Notes: generated by a model not told the origin, from the sequence alone. A DNA stretch of 40,469 nt from an uncultured Bacteroidota bacterium (GCA_903861145.1 CAIOTH010000076.1:1-40469), one strand, 5' to 3'. Shown: positions 9,901 to 18,704, numbered from the stretch's first letter. A program made the numbers and translations.

Positions 9901-12900
9901 TAAAGTCGCCGTTACCACCACTAGCATAAACGTTAACAAAAGCAGCACCGCCATTGCAAAATATTCCATTACCGGTATCAACAGTAATAGTTATAGGTGT
10001 AGCAGGTTGGGTAATTAGGAAGGTTGAATCGTAAGTACAACCGGTGGCCGTTGTAATGGTAACCGAATAAGTACCGGGAGTTAAATTCTGAATATTATTA
10101 TCTGTGATATTGCCGTTACTCCAGCTGTAAGTTATCGGCTGTGTGCCACTGGTAACTATTGCCTGGGCTGAGCCACTGGCATCGCCGTAACACAAAACAT
10201 TTGCGGTGGTAACGTGGGCTCTAATTGTATTTAGCGTTCCAATGGTGGCCTGGTAACCGTTAATGCAGCCAAGAGAGTCATAAACCTCGAGAAAGTAGCT
10301 GCCGGGAGGTAATTGAATTGTATCGGCATAGTGATATGTTTGTGACTGGTTAGTATAATACACCGTATAAGGCGGAATGCCACCGGTAGTTGTAATTTGA
10401 ATTGACCCATTGCCATGCGCGCAGCCCGAACTGGTAGTTGTTATTGTACTATACACAGGCGTAGGTGCCGTAAGTGTTATGGTATCAACTATACCGCAAC
10501 CGGTTTGGTCGGTAACAATGTAAAGCTGCTGGCCGGGGTATTGTTGAAACGAACCTGTGCCGTTGAATGGCCCGAATGAACCGGTTGCAGATACATTTAC
10601 CGTACCATAATCGAAATAGCATTGTATGCCGGCCCCGGTATCAACGGCAACCGCAAGATCGGTACCAGCCGTAAAAATAAGGAAGCTAATAACCGTATCG
10701 CATCCCTGGTCATCGCTGATTGTGACACTATAGTCGCCCGGTGCCAGATTGTTTATTACGGCATTTGATTGATTAATTACGTTTCCGTAGTAAGACCATA
10801 TATAGGATATACTGTTACTATAAACATCTGTTACCGTAGCGTACGCAGCACCCGAATTGGCCCCCGTACATGAATTGATAGGTGTAACCACAGGTTGCAA
10901 GCCATTGGTATCGGCTATATAAATACTACCCGTATCAACACATTGATGCCCGTCCGTTACTACATACGAATAATAACCGGGCGCAAGGCCGTAAGCATAA
11001 GCTCCCGTTTCCTGGTTACTCCAATGAACGCCGTAATTAGGAGTCCCCCCCTGAATGTATAACTGCGCGTACCCGCTATTACCCGAACATGAGGAAGGGT
11101 TAATGTTATAGGCAACCGTTGTTAACGTATCGGGTTGGCTGATGCTGAACGTTGAAGTAATACTGCAACCTGAATTATCGGTTATGGTAACCGAATAAGC
11201 ACCGGTAGCAAGATTGGCAACAACCTGAGAATCGGGGCCGGGGCCCGATGGATAATTCCAGTTGTAGTTGATGGGTTGATTGCCCTGGTATATAGTTACG
11301 CTGGCCGAACCCGAGGAAGTGCCATAGCACAGAACATTGGTTTTAGAAACCGCAGCATTTAAAGTATGTACCGAGTCGATATGAACCGAACCACTACCCT
11401 GGCAGTTGTTGGCATCGGTTATTGTAAAATCATAAGTGCCGGCTGCAAGGTCGTTGCGCAAAAAGCCGGCTCCTTCATCACTCCATAAAATATTTAATTG
11501 CCCCGTACCACCGGTGGCGTTTACCTGGGCACTACCGTTAGCGGCGCTACAACCCGCCCTGGTAACGTTAACAACCTGGAATATGATAGAGTCTGGCTTA
11601 ACTAATGTAACAGTTGAGGAATCGGGGCAATTGAGGCTATCAGTAATTACATACACATAATTGCCACCCTGCAGACCAGTGGGATTAAACCCGGTTGCTG
11701 CGCCATTATGCCATTGTATTTGGTAAGGTGTATAGCCTCCACTTACGGTTAAGGCAATAGAACCATCGCTGCTATAGTAACAAAGCGGATTGTGGATTGT
11801 ATCCAGCACGGAAAGGGGAAGCTTCTTGTTATTTACAAAAGTTAAGGTATCGGTACAACCATTGCCGGCATTCACTATAATCCAACCCGGTCCCTGAGGT
11901 AGTGCATAGGCGTTGGAAGAGATTTCGCCGCTAGACCAACGATAATGATACGGCGGAAGACCGCCGGTTGGATATGCAATACCCGCACCAAGCAAACCAG
12001 GGCCACATGGTAGCGCATTGATAGCTACGGAATCGTGAAGGAATCGAATGGTATCGGTTAGTGTGAGCGGACAACCTGGAAAATTGCTATCGGTAACTAT
12101 AACCGTATACACACCGGGCTGGGTTACATATAAAGTAGAATCGGTACTCCCATTGTTTGTCCAGTAATAACTATAGGCCTGCCAGGGGCCATAAATCAGC
12201 CCAATACTTATTAAGCCTCTACCGGTGCAAAGCGAAGGGTCGTTAAATAGCAAAGCGCCTACGCCATCCGCACTGGAATCAGCAATCAACGTTCCGCAAC
12301 GGCCTTCATCAGTTTGATTTTGTATAATAACAGACTTTATGTGTACCTCGGACAAAGGCCAAATACTATCCAAAGTCCACGTTTGATCTGAACTGGCTGT
12401 AAAATGAATTATTTTGGTAAAATATTGAGTAGCTCCGCCCCACGATACGTCGGTAATCACTATCGTTTCGGAATAACCACCTAAGGACAGAAAAACGGCA
12501 GGATCGACGAAAGCAGTAAATATACCTTGAGTATAACCGTGGCAATTGAAATTAAGCTGTAAGCCAATACGCGGAACCGGATACCAGAAAATATGGCCAG
12601 TGTCAGAATTGCACTGTTCCATATTTAAATATATGCTGTAATTGCCACCAGTAATACTGTCAAGATGTAACGGTACTACAACCTGCTGTCCATAATTCGA
12701 AAAAGGAAAATTTATGGTATCGCCGTTAGGCCGGGTAAGAACGTAAAACCACTTGTTGGAACCATCAAAACTTGGGCAAGCGCCACCAAATGTTGAATTT
12801 ACAATCATGGCACAATGGCTGGTATCAATACTTAATACAGACGTAATACCAACATTTACAGCATTCCATGGCAACGAAAAGCTGACCGTACATCCGGCAG

Positions 12901-15490
12901 TATCACTTATATTAAAGTATGCTGTAGCAGGGCACGAATCCAATGAAACACCTCTATAATCAATTGTGTATGGTGCGCCTCCGCCCTGTGGCAGGATAAT
13001 GGTGTTCCAATCGGGTTGAATACCGCAGAAGGTGGTTACCATAGGCACCGATGGAACGCGCAGCACATCAAATTTGCCATACAACTCGCGGCTATAACCC
13101 AATGAATCTGTAATCTTGTTCCAATAGAGAGTGCACAGAGATGTATCTATCAAAGTAGTATCACCGTTACTCCACAATACCTTTATTGGGGGGCAGCCGC
13201 CTACATTATCAATATCAACCTTGGCTACGCCGTTACATTGATTGGGACAGGCATTTTTTATTGGAATTAAACTTTGAAACTGCAGTTGCCCGGCGCAATT
13301 GCCGTTACCACCGCCGCCTCCACCGCCATGAGCATGGCCTCCCCAACCCAAAGTATTAAAGCGGTTAGAAACACCGTTTGATGTAACCTCGGGGCAAGGT
13401 AAAAGCACTGTGTCGTTGGTAAGGAAAGTTCCGCCTATGGTATCGTTTCCGTAATTGTAGAAGGAAGTACCAACCATGTCAACTATAGGCATTTCAATAA
13501 TGGCAACATCTAACCCAAAATCATCGGTCGAGCTACCAAAGTAGGTAGACCAAAAAGAATTTTGCTTTTTATTAAGCCCCAACATGATACCATCAAAACC
13601 CGCACCGTTGATATTGTTTTGAAGATAGAATATTAGCGGATCGCCGGTTACCGGCAACTGGCCGTTAGAGAACCCGGTAAAAATGGTATTGCAATTAGCA
13701 TCGGTAACAAATTTGGTAAGCGCATCGTACCCGGCGGAACCGTAATAGGTACCATATACCTGCTGATAGGTGTTTGGATCGAAGGCCGCAATAAAACCAT
13801 CGCTTCCGCCCCCAACATAATTTGATTGGTAATAGTTGCCATTGCCCTGATCCATTACAGGTATACTATCTCCATTGGTTTTGCCGCATATCATCAACCT
13901 GCAGGCATTACGTACTATACAACTGGATATATCATTGCCCTTGCCGCCATAATACGTGCTCCAATCAAGCACTCCCGTATCGGCAAAATGAACAACAAAC
14001 GACTCCGTCTTTTGAAAAGTAGTTTGATAATAAGCGGGGCCGTTAGATACTAAAGGAATTGAGGCACCGGTAATAGAATCAGAATAACCGGTTGCATAAA
14101 TGCCACTGCCATCTACCCAAATCGAGCTAAAAAAATCATCACCCGAACCACCGAAGCAAGTAGACCAAATACGGTTGGCGGCGGTGTCAAACTCCAACAA
14201 AAACGCATCGCTTCTTGTAATAGTAGAATCGTGATAAAAATATGCGTTGGTATTTATGGAATCGGTAAAGGTTGGGAAGTTACGCGAATAAGTATATCCG
14301 CCCACGTAAATAAGGCCGTTATAGTATTTTACATCCAGCGCCTCATCAACCTTACTCCCTCCATAACCGGTTGACCAATACAATAAACCTACTGAGTTAA
14401 GCTTTACAATAAACGCATCGCGGCTGGTTAAAGATACCGGGCGATTATAGGTTCCCAGCGTGGCTTGCGGAAAATCCCACGACTCAGAATAACCCACAAC
14501 AAAAATACCGGTAGGCGTAGCTGCTATCGCATTAGCCTGGTCGTTGCCTGAACCACCAAAGAAAGTTGCCCAAACCAGATTTTGATTAGGGTCGGTTTTC
14601 ATAATTACCGCATCCTGTGAACCGCCATCGGGATTGTCCATAACATACGAACCATACACTTCGGGGAAAGTAGGCAGGTGATAATCGCTTGAATAACCAA
14701 CGGAGTAGGTATTTAAAGAATCATCGGTGGTTATTGCCGAAAAAGAAGTGAGGGTAGGGATATCAAAGGGAAGGCTCCAATCTAGTTGTAAAGGCGGATC
14801 AATAGTAAATCCACCTTTCTTTAATTCATCGCTTAGTTGATAGGAAATATCGTTACCCTTAACGTTAATCTGCCCTGCCAAATCTTTTTGCCGGGTTTTA
14901 TAAACTACGGGGCCCTCTCTTAACCTGAAATTTTTGTTTACATACTTTAATATATCACCACCACTTTTATCAATATCGGCACCGTTAACAGTATAATGAA
15001 TTACCGATGCATCGGCGCCCGCGTTAACCATAAAATCGTGATTAACAGCACCTTTGTTATCAATTGTCCAAAGCCAATCAATACCGGGGTAGATATTTTT
15101 AATGACAATCGTTTTACCACTTTTTACGCCCGTTAAAACATTGGTGCCCGGGCCATAAATATTGATGGGGGCATTTTGTGCGCCTACAAAAATTACCTGC
15201 TCTTTACTAATGGTGGCTTTGTCAAATTTAAAATCAATCTTATTATATGTAGTGGCAGATTTACCCGTATTGCGTACAATGGCCGAAAACCCCGTTGAAG
15301 TAATATATAGCTGAAGCGGCCCCCCTTTATAAAAGAGAACATTATCTGCCAACGTTCCTTTTTCGGTTTTTACCTGGCCGCGGTTTTCAATAAATATATC
15401 ATCAAGTTTGCTTTGGCTTACCGCCAACGAATGAAAATACCCGGCAAGGAATATAGCAATACATAGTATACGCGGGTACAATTGCTTCAC
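6953..15490 (-). CDS. Giant SprB-like adhesin with type B T9SS C-terminal domain
   Basis: The protein has 2845 residues. It starts at GTG 15490; an in-frame TAA lies just upstream and no ATG is available. After a signal peptide (1-25) comes a DUF7948-like region opening DIFIENRGQVK. A beta-propeller of SBBP type (about 240-700) shows six blades marked WSTYFGG-like motifs (for example WATFFGGSGNDQANAIA). A Gly-rich linker with HAHG (about 715-728) leads to about 20 SprB-like repeats, each with paired Cys and a TDxxGC ending. The C-terminus (about 2757-2845), with TITPNGDGVNDTWKI, VTIFDRWGEVVY and KLPDGTYFYIL, is the gliding-motility-associated type B sorting domain. It should be exported by the T9SS and displayed as a long filament, with the adjacent PorP/SprF partner. 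Involvement in gliding or adhesion is likely but not shown here. Confidence 0.92.
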   Translation of the reverse strand: MKQLYPRILCIAIFLAGYFHSLAVSQSKLDDIFIENRGQVKTEKGTLADNVLFYKGGPLQLYITSTGFSAIVRNTGKSATTYNKIDFKFDKATISKEQVIFVGAQNAPINIYGPGTNVLTGVKSGKTIVIKNIYPGIDWLWTIDNKGAVNHDFMVNAGADASVIHYTVNGADIDKSGGDILKYVNKNFRLREGPVVYKTRQKDLAGQINVKGNDISYQLSDELKKGGFTIDPPLQLDWSLPFDIPTLTSFSAITTDDSLNTYSVGYSSDYHLPTFPEVYGSYVMDNPDGGSQDAVIMKTDPNQNLVWATFFGGSGNDQANAIAATPTGIFVVGYSESWDFPQATLGTYNRPVSLTSRDAFIVKLNSVGLLYWSTGYGGSKVDEALDVKYYNGLIYVGGYTYSRNFPTFTDSINTNAYFYHDSTITRSDAFLLEFDTAANRIWSTCFGGSGDDFFSSIWVDGSGIYATGYSDSITGASIPLVSNGPAYYQTTFQKTESFVVHFADTGVLDWSTYYGGKGNDISSCIVRNACRLMICGKTNGDSIPVMDQGNGNYYQSNYVGGGSDGFIAAFDPNTYQQVYGTYYGSAGYDALTKFVTDANCNTIFTGFSNGQLPVTGDPLIFYLQNNINGAGFDGIMLGLNKKQNSFWSTYFGSSTDDFGLDVAIIEMPIVDMVGTSFYNYGNDTIGGTFLTNDTVLLPCPEVTSNGVSNRFNTLGWGGHAHGGGGGGGNGNCAGQLQFQSLIPIKNACPNQCNGVAKVDIDNVGGCPPIKVLWSNGDTTLIDTSLCTLYWNKITDSLGYSRELYGKFDVLRVPSVPMVTTFCGIQPDWNTIILPQGGGAPYTIDYRGVSLDSCPATAYFNISDTAGCTVSFSLPWNAVNVGITSVLSIDTSHCAMIVNSTFGGACPSFDGSNKWFYVLTRPNGDTINFPFSNYGQQVVVPLHLDSITGGNYSIYLNMEQCNSDTGHIFWYPVPRIGLQLNFNCHGYTQGIFTAFVDPAVFLSLGGYSETIVITDVSWGGATQYFTKIIHFTASSDQTWTLDSIWPLSEVHIKSVIIQNQTDEGRCGTLIADSSADGVGALLFNDPSLCTGRGLISIGLIYGPWQAYSYYWTNNGSTDSTLYVTQPGVYTVIVTDSNFPGCPLTLTDTIRFLHDSVAINALPCGPGLLGAGIAYPTGGLPPYHYRWSSGEISSNAYALPQGPGWIIVNAGNGCTDTLTFVNNKKLPLSVLDTIHNPLCYYSSDGSIALTVSGGYTPYQIQWHNGAATGFNPTGLQGGNYVYVITDSLNCPDSSTVTLVKPDSIIFQVVNVTRAGCSAANGSAQVNATGGTGQLNILWSDEGAGFLRNDLAAGTYDFTITDANNCQGSGSVHIDSVHTLNAAVSKTNVLCYGTSSGSASVTIYQGNQPINYNWNYPSGPGPDSQVVANLATGAYSVTITDNSGCSITSTFSISQPDTLTTVAYNINPSSCSGNSGYAQLYIQGGTPNYGVHWSNQETGAYAYGLAPGYYSYVVTDGHQCVDTGSIYIADTNGLQPVVTPINSCTGANSGAAYATVTDVYSNSISYIWSYYGNVINQSNAVINNLAPGDYSVTISDDQGCDTVISFLIFTAGTDLAVAVDTGAGIQCYFDYGTVNVSATGSFGPFNGTGSFQQYPGQQLYIVTDQTGCGIVDTITLTAPTPVYSTITTTSSGCAHGNGSIQITTTGGIPPYTVYYTNQSQTYHYADTIQLPPGSYFLEVYDSLGCINGYQATIGTLNTIRAHVTTANVLCYGDASGSAQAIVTSGTQPITYSWSNGNITDNNIQNLTPGTYSVTITTATGCTYDSTFLITQPATPITITVDTGNGIFCNGGAAFVNVYASGGNGDFSGTGGYQFYAGTNTVTVQDAQGCPASQDVTLWQPLPLNAGYSVTPPGCAANSSATIELTTNGGVQPYSTSFQGNGYNYNDSVSIVNVSIGFYTLNIYDANNCNTSVSINVQPDSGIVAQATSANPVCYASHDGSITISIVSGTTTGPFTVNGNQFASTYTFDSLGQGFYTYTVTNLGGCSSTVQAAVFAPLPMSATSSIVQQVPCYGGQAQVSVAATGGVPPYNGTGQFSYPYGTYQDTVTDASGCPVIVSFSVSQPDTLIADSGSASPTVCSNESNNGSIYINVTGGTYPFSYSLNTGQHGFGTDVYNLAAGHYTFTVTDNNQCQDTGSFTINSANGFTAFVDTFNACTGNNGSAKIDFTTPQNIGFYGIQWFDQFNNFVSSADSIGNLSPGQYNVVVSNGACDTTIYFNIVQNFISFTVSIDSGSGIKCHGGSVNGSLNVTGGYPPYNGINQFNQYTFYPGNNVFAVSDQSGCLYVDSFSLWQPDTMITTVTPHSTVCSATTGSVLLTTTGGVPSYDVYFGALYNYYDTVTITGALGSYDVFVSDSLGCQEQVLFTISAGSMLNGTIATVNPKCNGSHDGQTVITMSNGVLPFSVNGVTFDTSVIQFDSLAAGSTNYIVTDSFGCSTTFAASLSQPTSLLIDSNLLQGGITCFGRTDAVLNVTAIGGTPSYIYNLVNLTTSNSISQSGNIFNSLGAGSYVVSVIDSNGCLDSLDVNIPPFVPSRDSIVVDSVQCYDANSGVIKIYPLPADRSTYTFSLNGGAPQVYNVFYNLSANNYQVIVADANNCKDTLDISIGQPDSIDGRVWLNDSLLPRDSIILTNRSYANFTKMNANPWTVVFSPPVPYIVNTNTWVQIQPQVSETYTITIFMDSFDKACFVQYTGYIDVLDLPELPNTITPNGDGVNDTWKIDLIKYPDAVVTIFDRWGEVVYTSTDYNNEWAGIDQRNGKKLPDGTYFYILKVPSQNNAVYKGDINIVDAPR
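7990..9132 (-). repeat. SprB five-repeat block, second copy (W-V-X-Y-Z)
   Basis: Inside the giant adhesin, five successive SprB-like repeats occur in this order, with recognisable subtype motifs: W (SPTVCSNESNNGS), V (FNACTGNNGSAK), X (SGSGIKCHGGS with GYPPYNG), Y (STVCSATTGSV with TTTGGVPSY), Z (NPKCNGSHDG). The same order occurs at 10000-11140. Confidence 0.6.
10000..11140 (-). repeat. SprB five-repeat block, first copy (W-V-X-Y-Z)
   Basis: The order matches the later copy: W (NPSSCSGNSGYAQ), V (NSCTGANSGAA), X (DTGAGIQCYFDYG with FGPFNGTG), Y (SSGCAHGNGSIQ with TTTGGIPPY), Z (NVLCYGDASGSAQ). Another X-Y-Z set (DTGNGIFCNGG, PPGCAANSS, NPVCYASHDGS) and a lone X (VPCYGGQAQ) lie between the two blocks. 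Confidence 0.6.
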
Positions 15491-15844
15491 AAGCGAAAGT
15501 TAAAAATGTTTTAATAAAATAAAAAAGACCAGGGAACAATTTTTACCAATAAAACACCAAAAGGCCAAACCGGTTGCTGAATACTATAAACCAGGGGGAA
15601 ATGTGACATATGGTTTACATGCGCTTAAAAATATATTTTGGTTATGTACCGAATATGGTTATTCGATGAATAAGCCGTTAATTTAGATGAGTTAGCACTA
15701 TTTATGGTTGTAATCTACCGGTTAAAAAAGTCACATGCAAATCTATCAGGCTCATTAACATTTAACCTGGTTAAAAACAAACTGATTAACAATGTATATT
15801 TGAACTTAATGTAAATTTTAGTTTCATCCATAATATTTAATACT
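15491..15844. other. Divergent intergenic region, adhesin versus oxidoreductase
   Basis: This 354-bp AT-rich spacer has no convincing gene. On the plus strand TATATTTG at 15795-15802 matches the Bacteroidota -7 element, about 43 bp before the ATG at 15845; a good -33 TTG at the expected distance is not seen. I found no TAnnTTTG for the adhesin on the minus strand. Confidence 0.4.
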
Positions 15845-16480
15845 ATGAAGATAGCTGTGATAGGTACCGGTAATATAGGCAGTACACTTGCCAAAAAGTG
15901 GAGCGCAAAGGGGCACGAGATATTTTTAGGGGTACGTGATATCAATAATTTTAAAGGAAAAGGACTACTAAGTATCCCCAATATTAGTGTCCAGTCTTTA
16001 AGAAATGCTGTAGAACAAGCGGAGGTAATTTTGATAGCGGTAGTGCCACCGGCCACAGCCGATATTGCAAATGCGATGGGCGATGTTTCGGGCAAAATCA
16101 TTATTGATACCATGAACTCGCTGCGCACAAAACCCGAAGGATACAATGATACATTTGACGCCTTAAAAGCGTTATGCAAAAATACGAGTGTTGTAAAGTG
16201 CTTTAATAGCACCGGTTTCGAAAATATTGAAAACCCGGTTTACAATTTGGTAACACCGGTACCACACCATATAGGGCTTGACATGTTTGTGGCCGGTAGC
16301 GATGCTAAAGCAAAACAGGTTGCAACGCAACTGAGCTACGATGCCGGTTTTGAAAACTGCTACGATTTTGGGGGAGATGATAAAGTTGTTTTGTTGGAAC
16401 AATTTGCCTTTTGCTGGATAAACCTGGCCATTATGCAAGGACAGGGCAGAAATATAGCGTTCAAAGTTATAAAGCGATAA
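15845..16480 (+). CDS. F420-dependent NADP oxidoreductase family protein
   Basis: The 211-residue protein opens with a Rossmann dinucleotide-binding loop (KIAVIGTGNIGSTLAKKW, residues 2-19), followed by FLGVRD at the position where NADP-type enzymes of this family bind the 2'-phosphate. Later motifs include AEVILIAVVPPA, IIDTMNSL and VVKCFNSTGFENI, as in the NADP oxidoreductase coenzyme-F420-dependent family (Pfam F420_oxidored). Bacteroidota generally lack F420, so the natural acceptor is probably something else, such as a ferric chelate or flavin; this is inference. The next gene starts 4 bp after its stop, suggesting a two-gene operon. The product is cytoplasmic, with no signal or membrane segment. 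Confidence 0.82.
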   Translation: MKIAVIGTGNIGSTLAKKWSAKGHEIFLGVRDINNFKGKGLLSIPNISVQSLRNAVEQAEVILIAVVPPATADIANAMGDVSGKIIIDTMNSLRTKPEGYNDTFDALKALCKNTSVVKCFNSTGFENIENPVYNLVTPVPHHIGLDMFVAGSDAKAKQVATQLSYDAGFENCYDFGGDDKVVLLEQFAFCWINLAIMQGQGRNIAFKVIKR

Positions 16481-16484
16481 AACT

Positions 16485-17072
16485 ATGTCCATTAAAAGTG
16501 TTTGTGTTTTCTGCGGTTCCAATTATGGATTAGGTACCGCTTTTAAAGAACAGGCAGCGTTGTTAGGAACTACCCTGGCGCAAAGAGGTATTGAGCTGAT
16601 TTATGGTGGTGCTCATATAGGGTTAATGGGTGCGGTGGCAGATGGCGCTTTAAAAGCGGGTGGACGAGTAGTTGGTGTTTTACCACGGTTTTTAGAGGAG
16701 AAGGAATTAGCGCATAATGGGTTATCGGAATTGATATTGGTGGATACCATGCACCAGCGTAAAACAATAATGAATGAGCGATGTGATGCAGTAATTACGC
16801 TACCCGGCGGCTTTGGAACCATGGATGAGTTGTTTGAAATGCTTACCTGGGCACAACTTGGCTTGCACAAAAAACCGATTGGCGTATTGAATGTAAATGG
16901 ATATTACGATTCGTTGATTTTTTTGACAGAAAACATGGTTGCCAAGGGATTTATTCAACCCATACACCATGAAAGCCTTATTATAAGCGCGGATATTGAC
17001 ACGCTTTTGGGGCAAATGAATGATTATAAAGCACCTGAAATGTCAGCTATTATTACTGCAGATGAGACTTAA
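16485..17072 (+). CDS. LOG-family nucleoside 5'-monophosphate phosphoribohydrolase
   Basis: The 195 residues match the TIGR00730/LOG Rossmann family. The N-terminus SVCVFCGSNYG leads into YGGAHIGLMGAVADGAL (about 40-56). The family signature PGGFGTMDELFE starts at Pro107, and HQRKTIMNE (the R-K nucleotide-binding region) precedes it. Family members cleave the N-glycosidic bond of nucleoside monophosphates such as AMP or cytokinin ribotides, releasing ribose 5-phosphate. In non-plant bacteria the physiological role is often nucleotide turnover. The length is typical. It is cotranscribed with the upstream NADP oxidoreductase (4-bp gap). The ATG at 16485 is the first start after the preceding stop. 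Confidence 0.88.
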   Translation: MSIKSVCVFCGSNYGLGTAFKEQAALLGTTLAQRGIELIYGGAHIGLMGAVADGALKAGGRVVGVLPRFLEEKELAHNGLSELILVDTMHQRKTIMNERCDAVITLPGGFGTMDELFEMLTWAQLGLHKKPIGVLNVNGYYDSLIFLTENMVAKGFIQPIHHESLIISADIDTLLGQMNDYKAPEMSAIITADET

Positions 17073-17278
17073 TCCCTTTCTTCCGTCTCTAAACGCGCAA
17101 TTGCGTGAGGCTAATCACACTAATTGTAAAATATATCAATTGACAATTTCTACACACTTTTGCTGCAATAAAACCATCTTATGCAAAGGCATTAACGGTA
17201 ACTTGAAAATTGAGCTACTGCTATTATTATTGCGCCCTTAATTATATTGAGTAATTACTAACCGACTTATTTTAAAGT

Positions 17279-18208
17279 ATGAAAAAGACAAATATCCTGA
17301 TTTTCGGTGTGCTTATAGTGACATCTTTTTTTATGAGCAGCTACCGGAGTGGAGCCGCCAATAATGGATGGGATTGTACCGGTGCAGAATCGGGATTAAG
17401 CAATCCAACAGGATGCAGTAATGGCGGTTGCCATGGCAACTCGGCAATAACTGGAATTACTGTGACCCTGGAGTTAGACTCAGCAGGAATTGTGCCTATT
17501 ATTAAATATAAGCCCGATAGCACTTACACGGTTAAGATTACAGGTACCAATACCACAACATTTAATTTGCCAAAGTTCGGTTTCCAGGTGGCATGTATTT
17601 TAGGTTCAACAGGGCAGGTTACCCCAACAAACGCAGGCACCTTTCAACAAACGGGCTTACCATCCGGAGTTCATTTTTCGGCTCCGCAGGCAAACAACTA
17701 TGTAACCAATATTATTGAGCACACCCTTGCTTTAGCCCCGCTAAGTGGTACAGGCGGAAATGGAACCATCTACCAGAAATCGTTTAAATGGACTGCACCT
17801 GCAGCGGGTACCGGCACAGTTTCTTTTTGGGGAGTACTTAACGCTGTTAATGGTGATGGCAGTGCCAGCAGCGCTGATAAATGGAACACACAGAATTTGA
17901 TTGTAGAGGAGGATACCGCTAAGCCCATTGTAAACGGAATTACCGAAGTAAATTCGAAGTTGGAATTAAATCTGTACCCCAATCCGGCTACTGACCTGGT
18001 GCATTTGGAAGTTCAAAATGGGACAGCCGGTGTTTACAATTTGAATGTATTTACTACGGAAGGCAGAACGGTACTAAGCCAAACAGCCGAAGTAACAGCA
18101 GGCACATCGAACATTGCGCTTGATATATCAAGACTTGAAGCAGGAATTTATTTTATAAACCTGGCTAAAGGGAGCGAAAGCAATGTAATTAAGGTGGTGA
18201 AAAAATAA
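17279..18208 (+). CDS. T9SS type A cargo protein with choice-of-anchor V-like domain and CX4CH
   Basis: The 309 residues have a signal peptide (about 1-26), then a domain with GWDCTGAESGLSNPTG directly followed by CSNGGCHG, in which Cys46, Cys51 and His52 form a CX4CH motif. The domain (about 28-205) resembles the choice-of-anchor V or Reeler-like proteins of Bacteroidota, many of which carry a CxxCH haem motif at this place. The type A sorting domain follows at about 225-309 (LNLYPNPATDLVHLEV, then GIYFINLAKG). The protein should cross the outer membrane by the T9SS and be attached or released. Whether CX4CH binds haem is uncertain. It stands alone, 206 bp after the LOG gene and 496 bp before the next gene. 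Confidence 0.82.
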   Translation: MKKTNILIFGVLIVTSFFMSSYRSGAANNGWDCTGAESGLSNPTGCSNGGCHGNSAITGITVTLELDSAGIVPIIKYKPDSTYTVKITGTNTTTFNLPKFGFQVACILGSTGQVTPTNAGTFQQTGLPSGVHFSAPQANNYVTNIIEHTLALAPLSGTGGNGTIYQKSFKWTAPAAGTGTVSFWGVLNAVNGDGSASSADKWNTQNLIVEEDTAKPIVNGITEVNSKLELNLYPNPATDLVHLEVQNGTAGVYNLNVFTTEGRTVLSQTAEVTAGTSNIALDISRLEAGIYFINLAKGSESNVIKVVKK

Positions 18209-18704
18209 TGGCTAATGCTAAGCCGAGGTAAAGAATTGCCCTTAAGCAGATATTTAACCAGGCCTTAAATTGTAAAACAGCTCTACCTCTTCTTTTTACC
18301 TATTGGCCGGCCCCGTTTGTCGAGCCCGTCATTATCCTTTCGAAAAACGAGTTGGTATAACAACAGGAGGCCTGCAAATATGAATAAAATTATAACTATA
18401 TCCATGGGTTATAGAAAATGGGTGCTCTAAAATAAAGGAATTTCTTATCCGGCATAGAATCATTTTTGCCAACGGTGGTTAAATCAAAGCCTAGCACCAC
18501 TTTACATAAATTCAAAGCGCTAATAACGTTGTGAAACTTACCTGAGTTTTATTTTTGACTCATCTTTCTTTGTTCAGTTTAATAGTCAACCGGCTTTTGA
18601 TAGTTAGCGACACACCTTAAACCCAGCTGCCCCTTGTTAATTTTGTCCTCCGAAACAATTAGGATTAATTGACAAGTTTCGAAACCCGATTTACCAAAAC
18701 CCCA
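18209..18704. other. Gene-free spacer before the three-paralog cluster
   Basis: These 496 bases hold no convincing gene. A 16-codon frame at 18380-18430 (starting MNKIITISMGYRKW) follows an AGGAGG-like run but has no other support. Two promoter candidates lie at the downstream end. A low-copy palindromic GGCCGGCC is at about 18306. Confidence 0.4.
18617..18645 (+). promoter_or_regulatory. Candidate promoter for the three-paralog cluster
   Basis: TAATTTTG at 18638-18645 fits the -7 consensus, with TTA at 18617-18619 after an 18-bp spacer, about 60 bp before the ATG at 18705. A better matched pair lies upstream: TTG 18529-18531, 18-bp spacer, TATTTTTG 18550-18557. That one would leave a leader of about 140 bases. 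Confidence 0.4.

Noticed and set aside
6953-15490. Diversity-generating retroelement target among the adhesin repeats
   Set aside because: No reverse transcriptase or template repeat is present, and differences between repeats are spread out rather than at adenines.
18380-18430. A 16-codon frame after an AGGAGG-like run
   Set aside because: Too short, no homology, and Bacteroidota rarely depend on Shine-Dalgarno sequences, so the run is weak evidence.
18670-18690. GTTTCGAAACCC, resembling a tRNA T-loop
   Set aside because: No acceptor stem, D-arm or anticodon arm can be folded around it.
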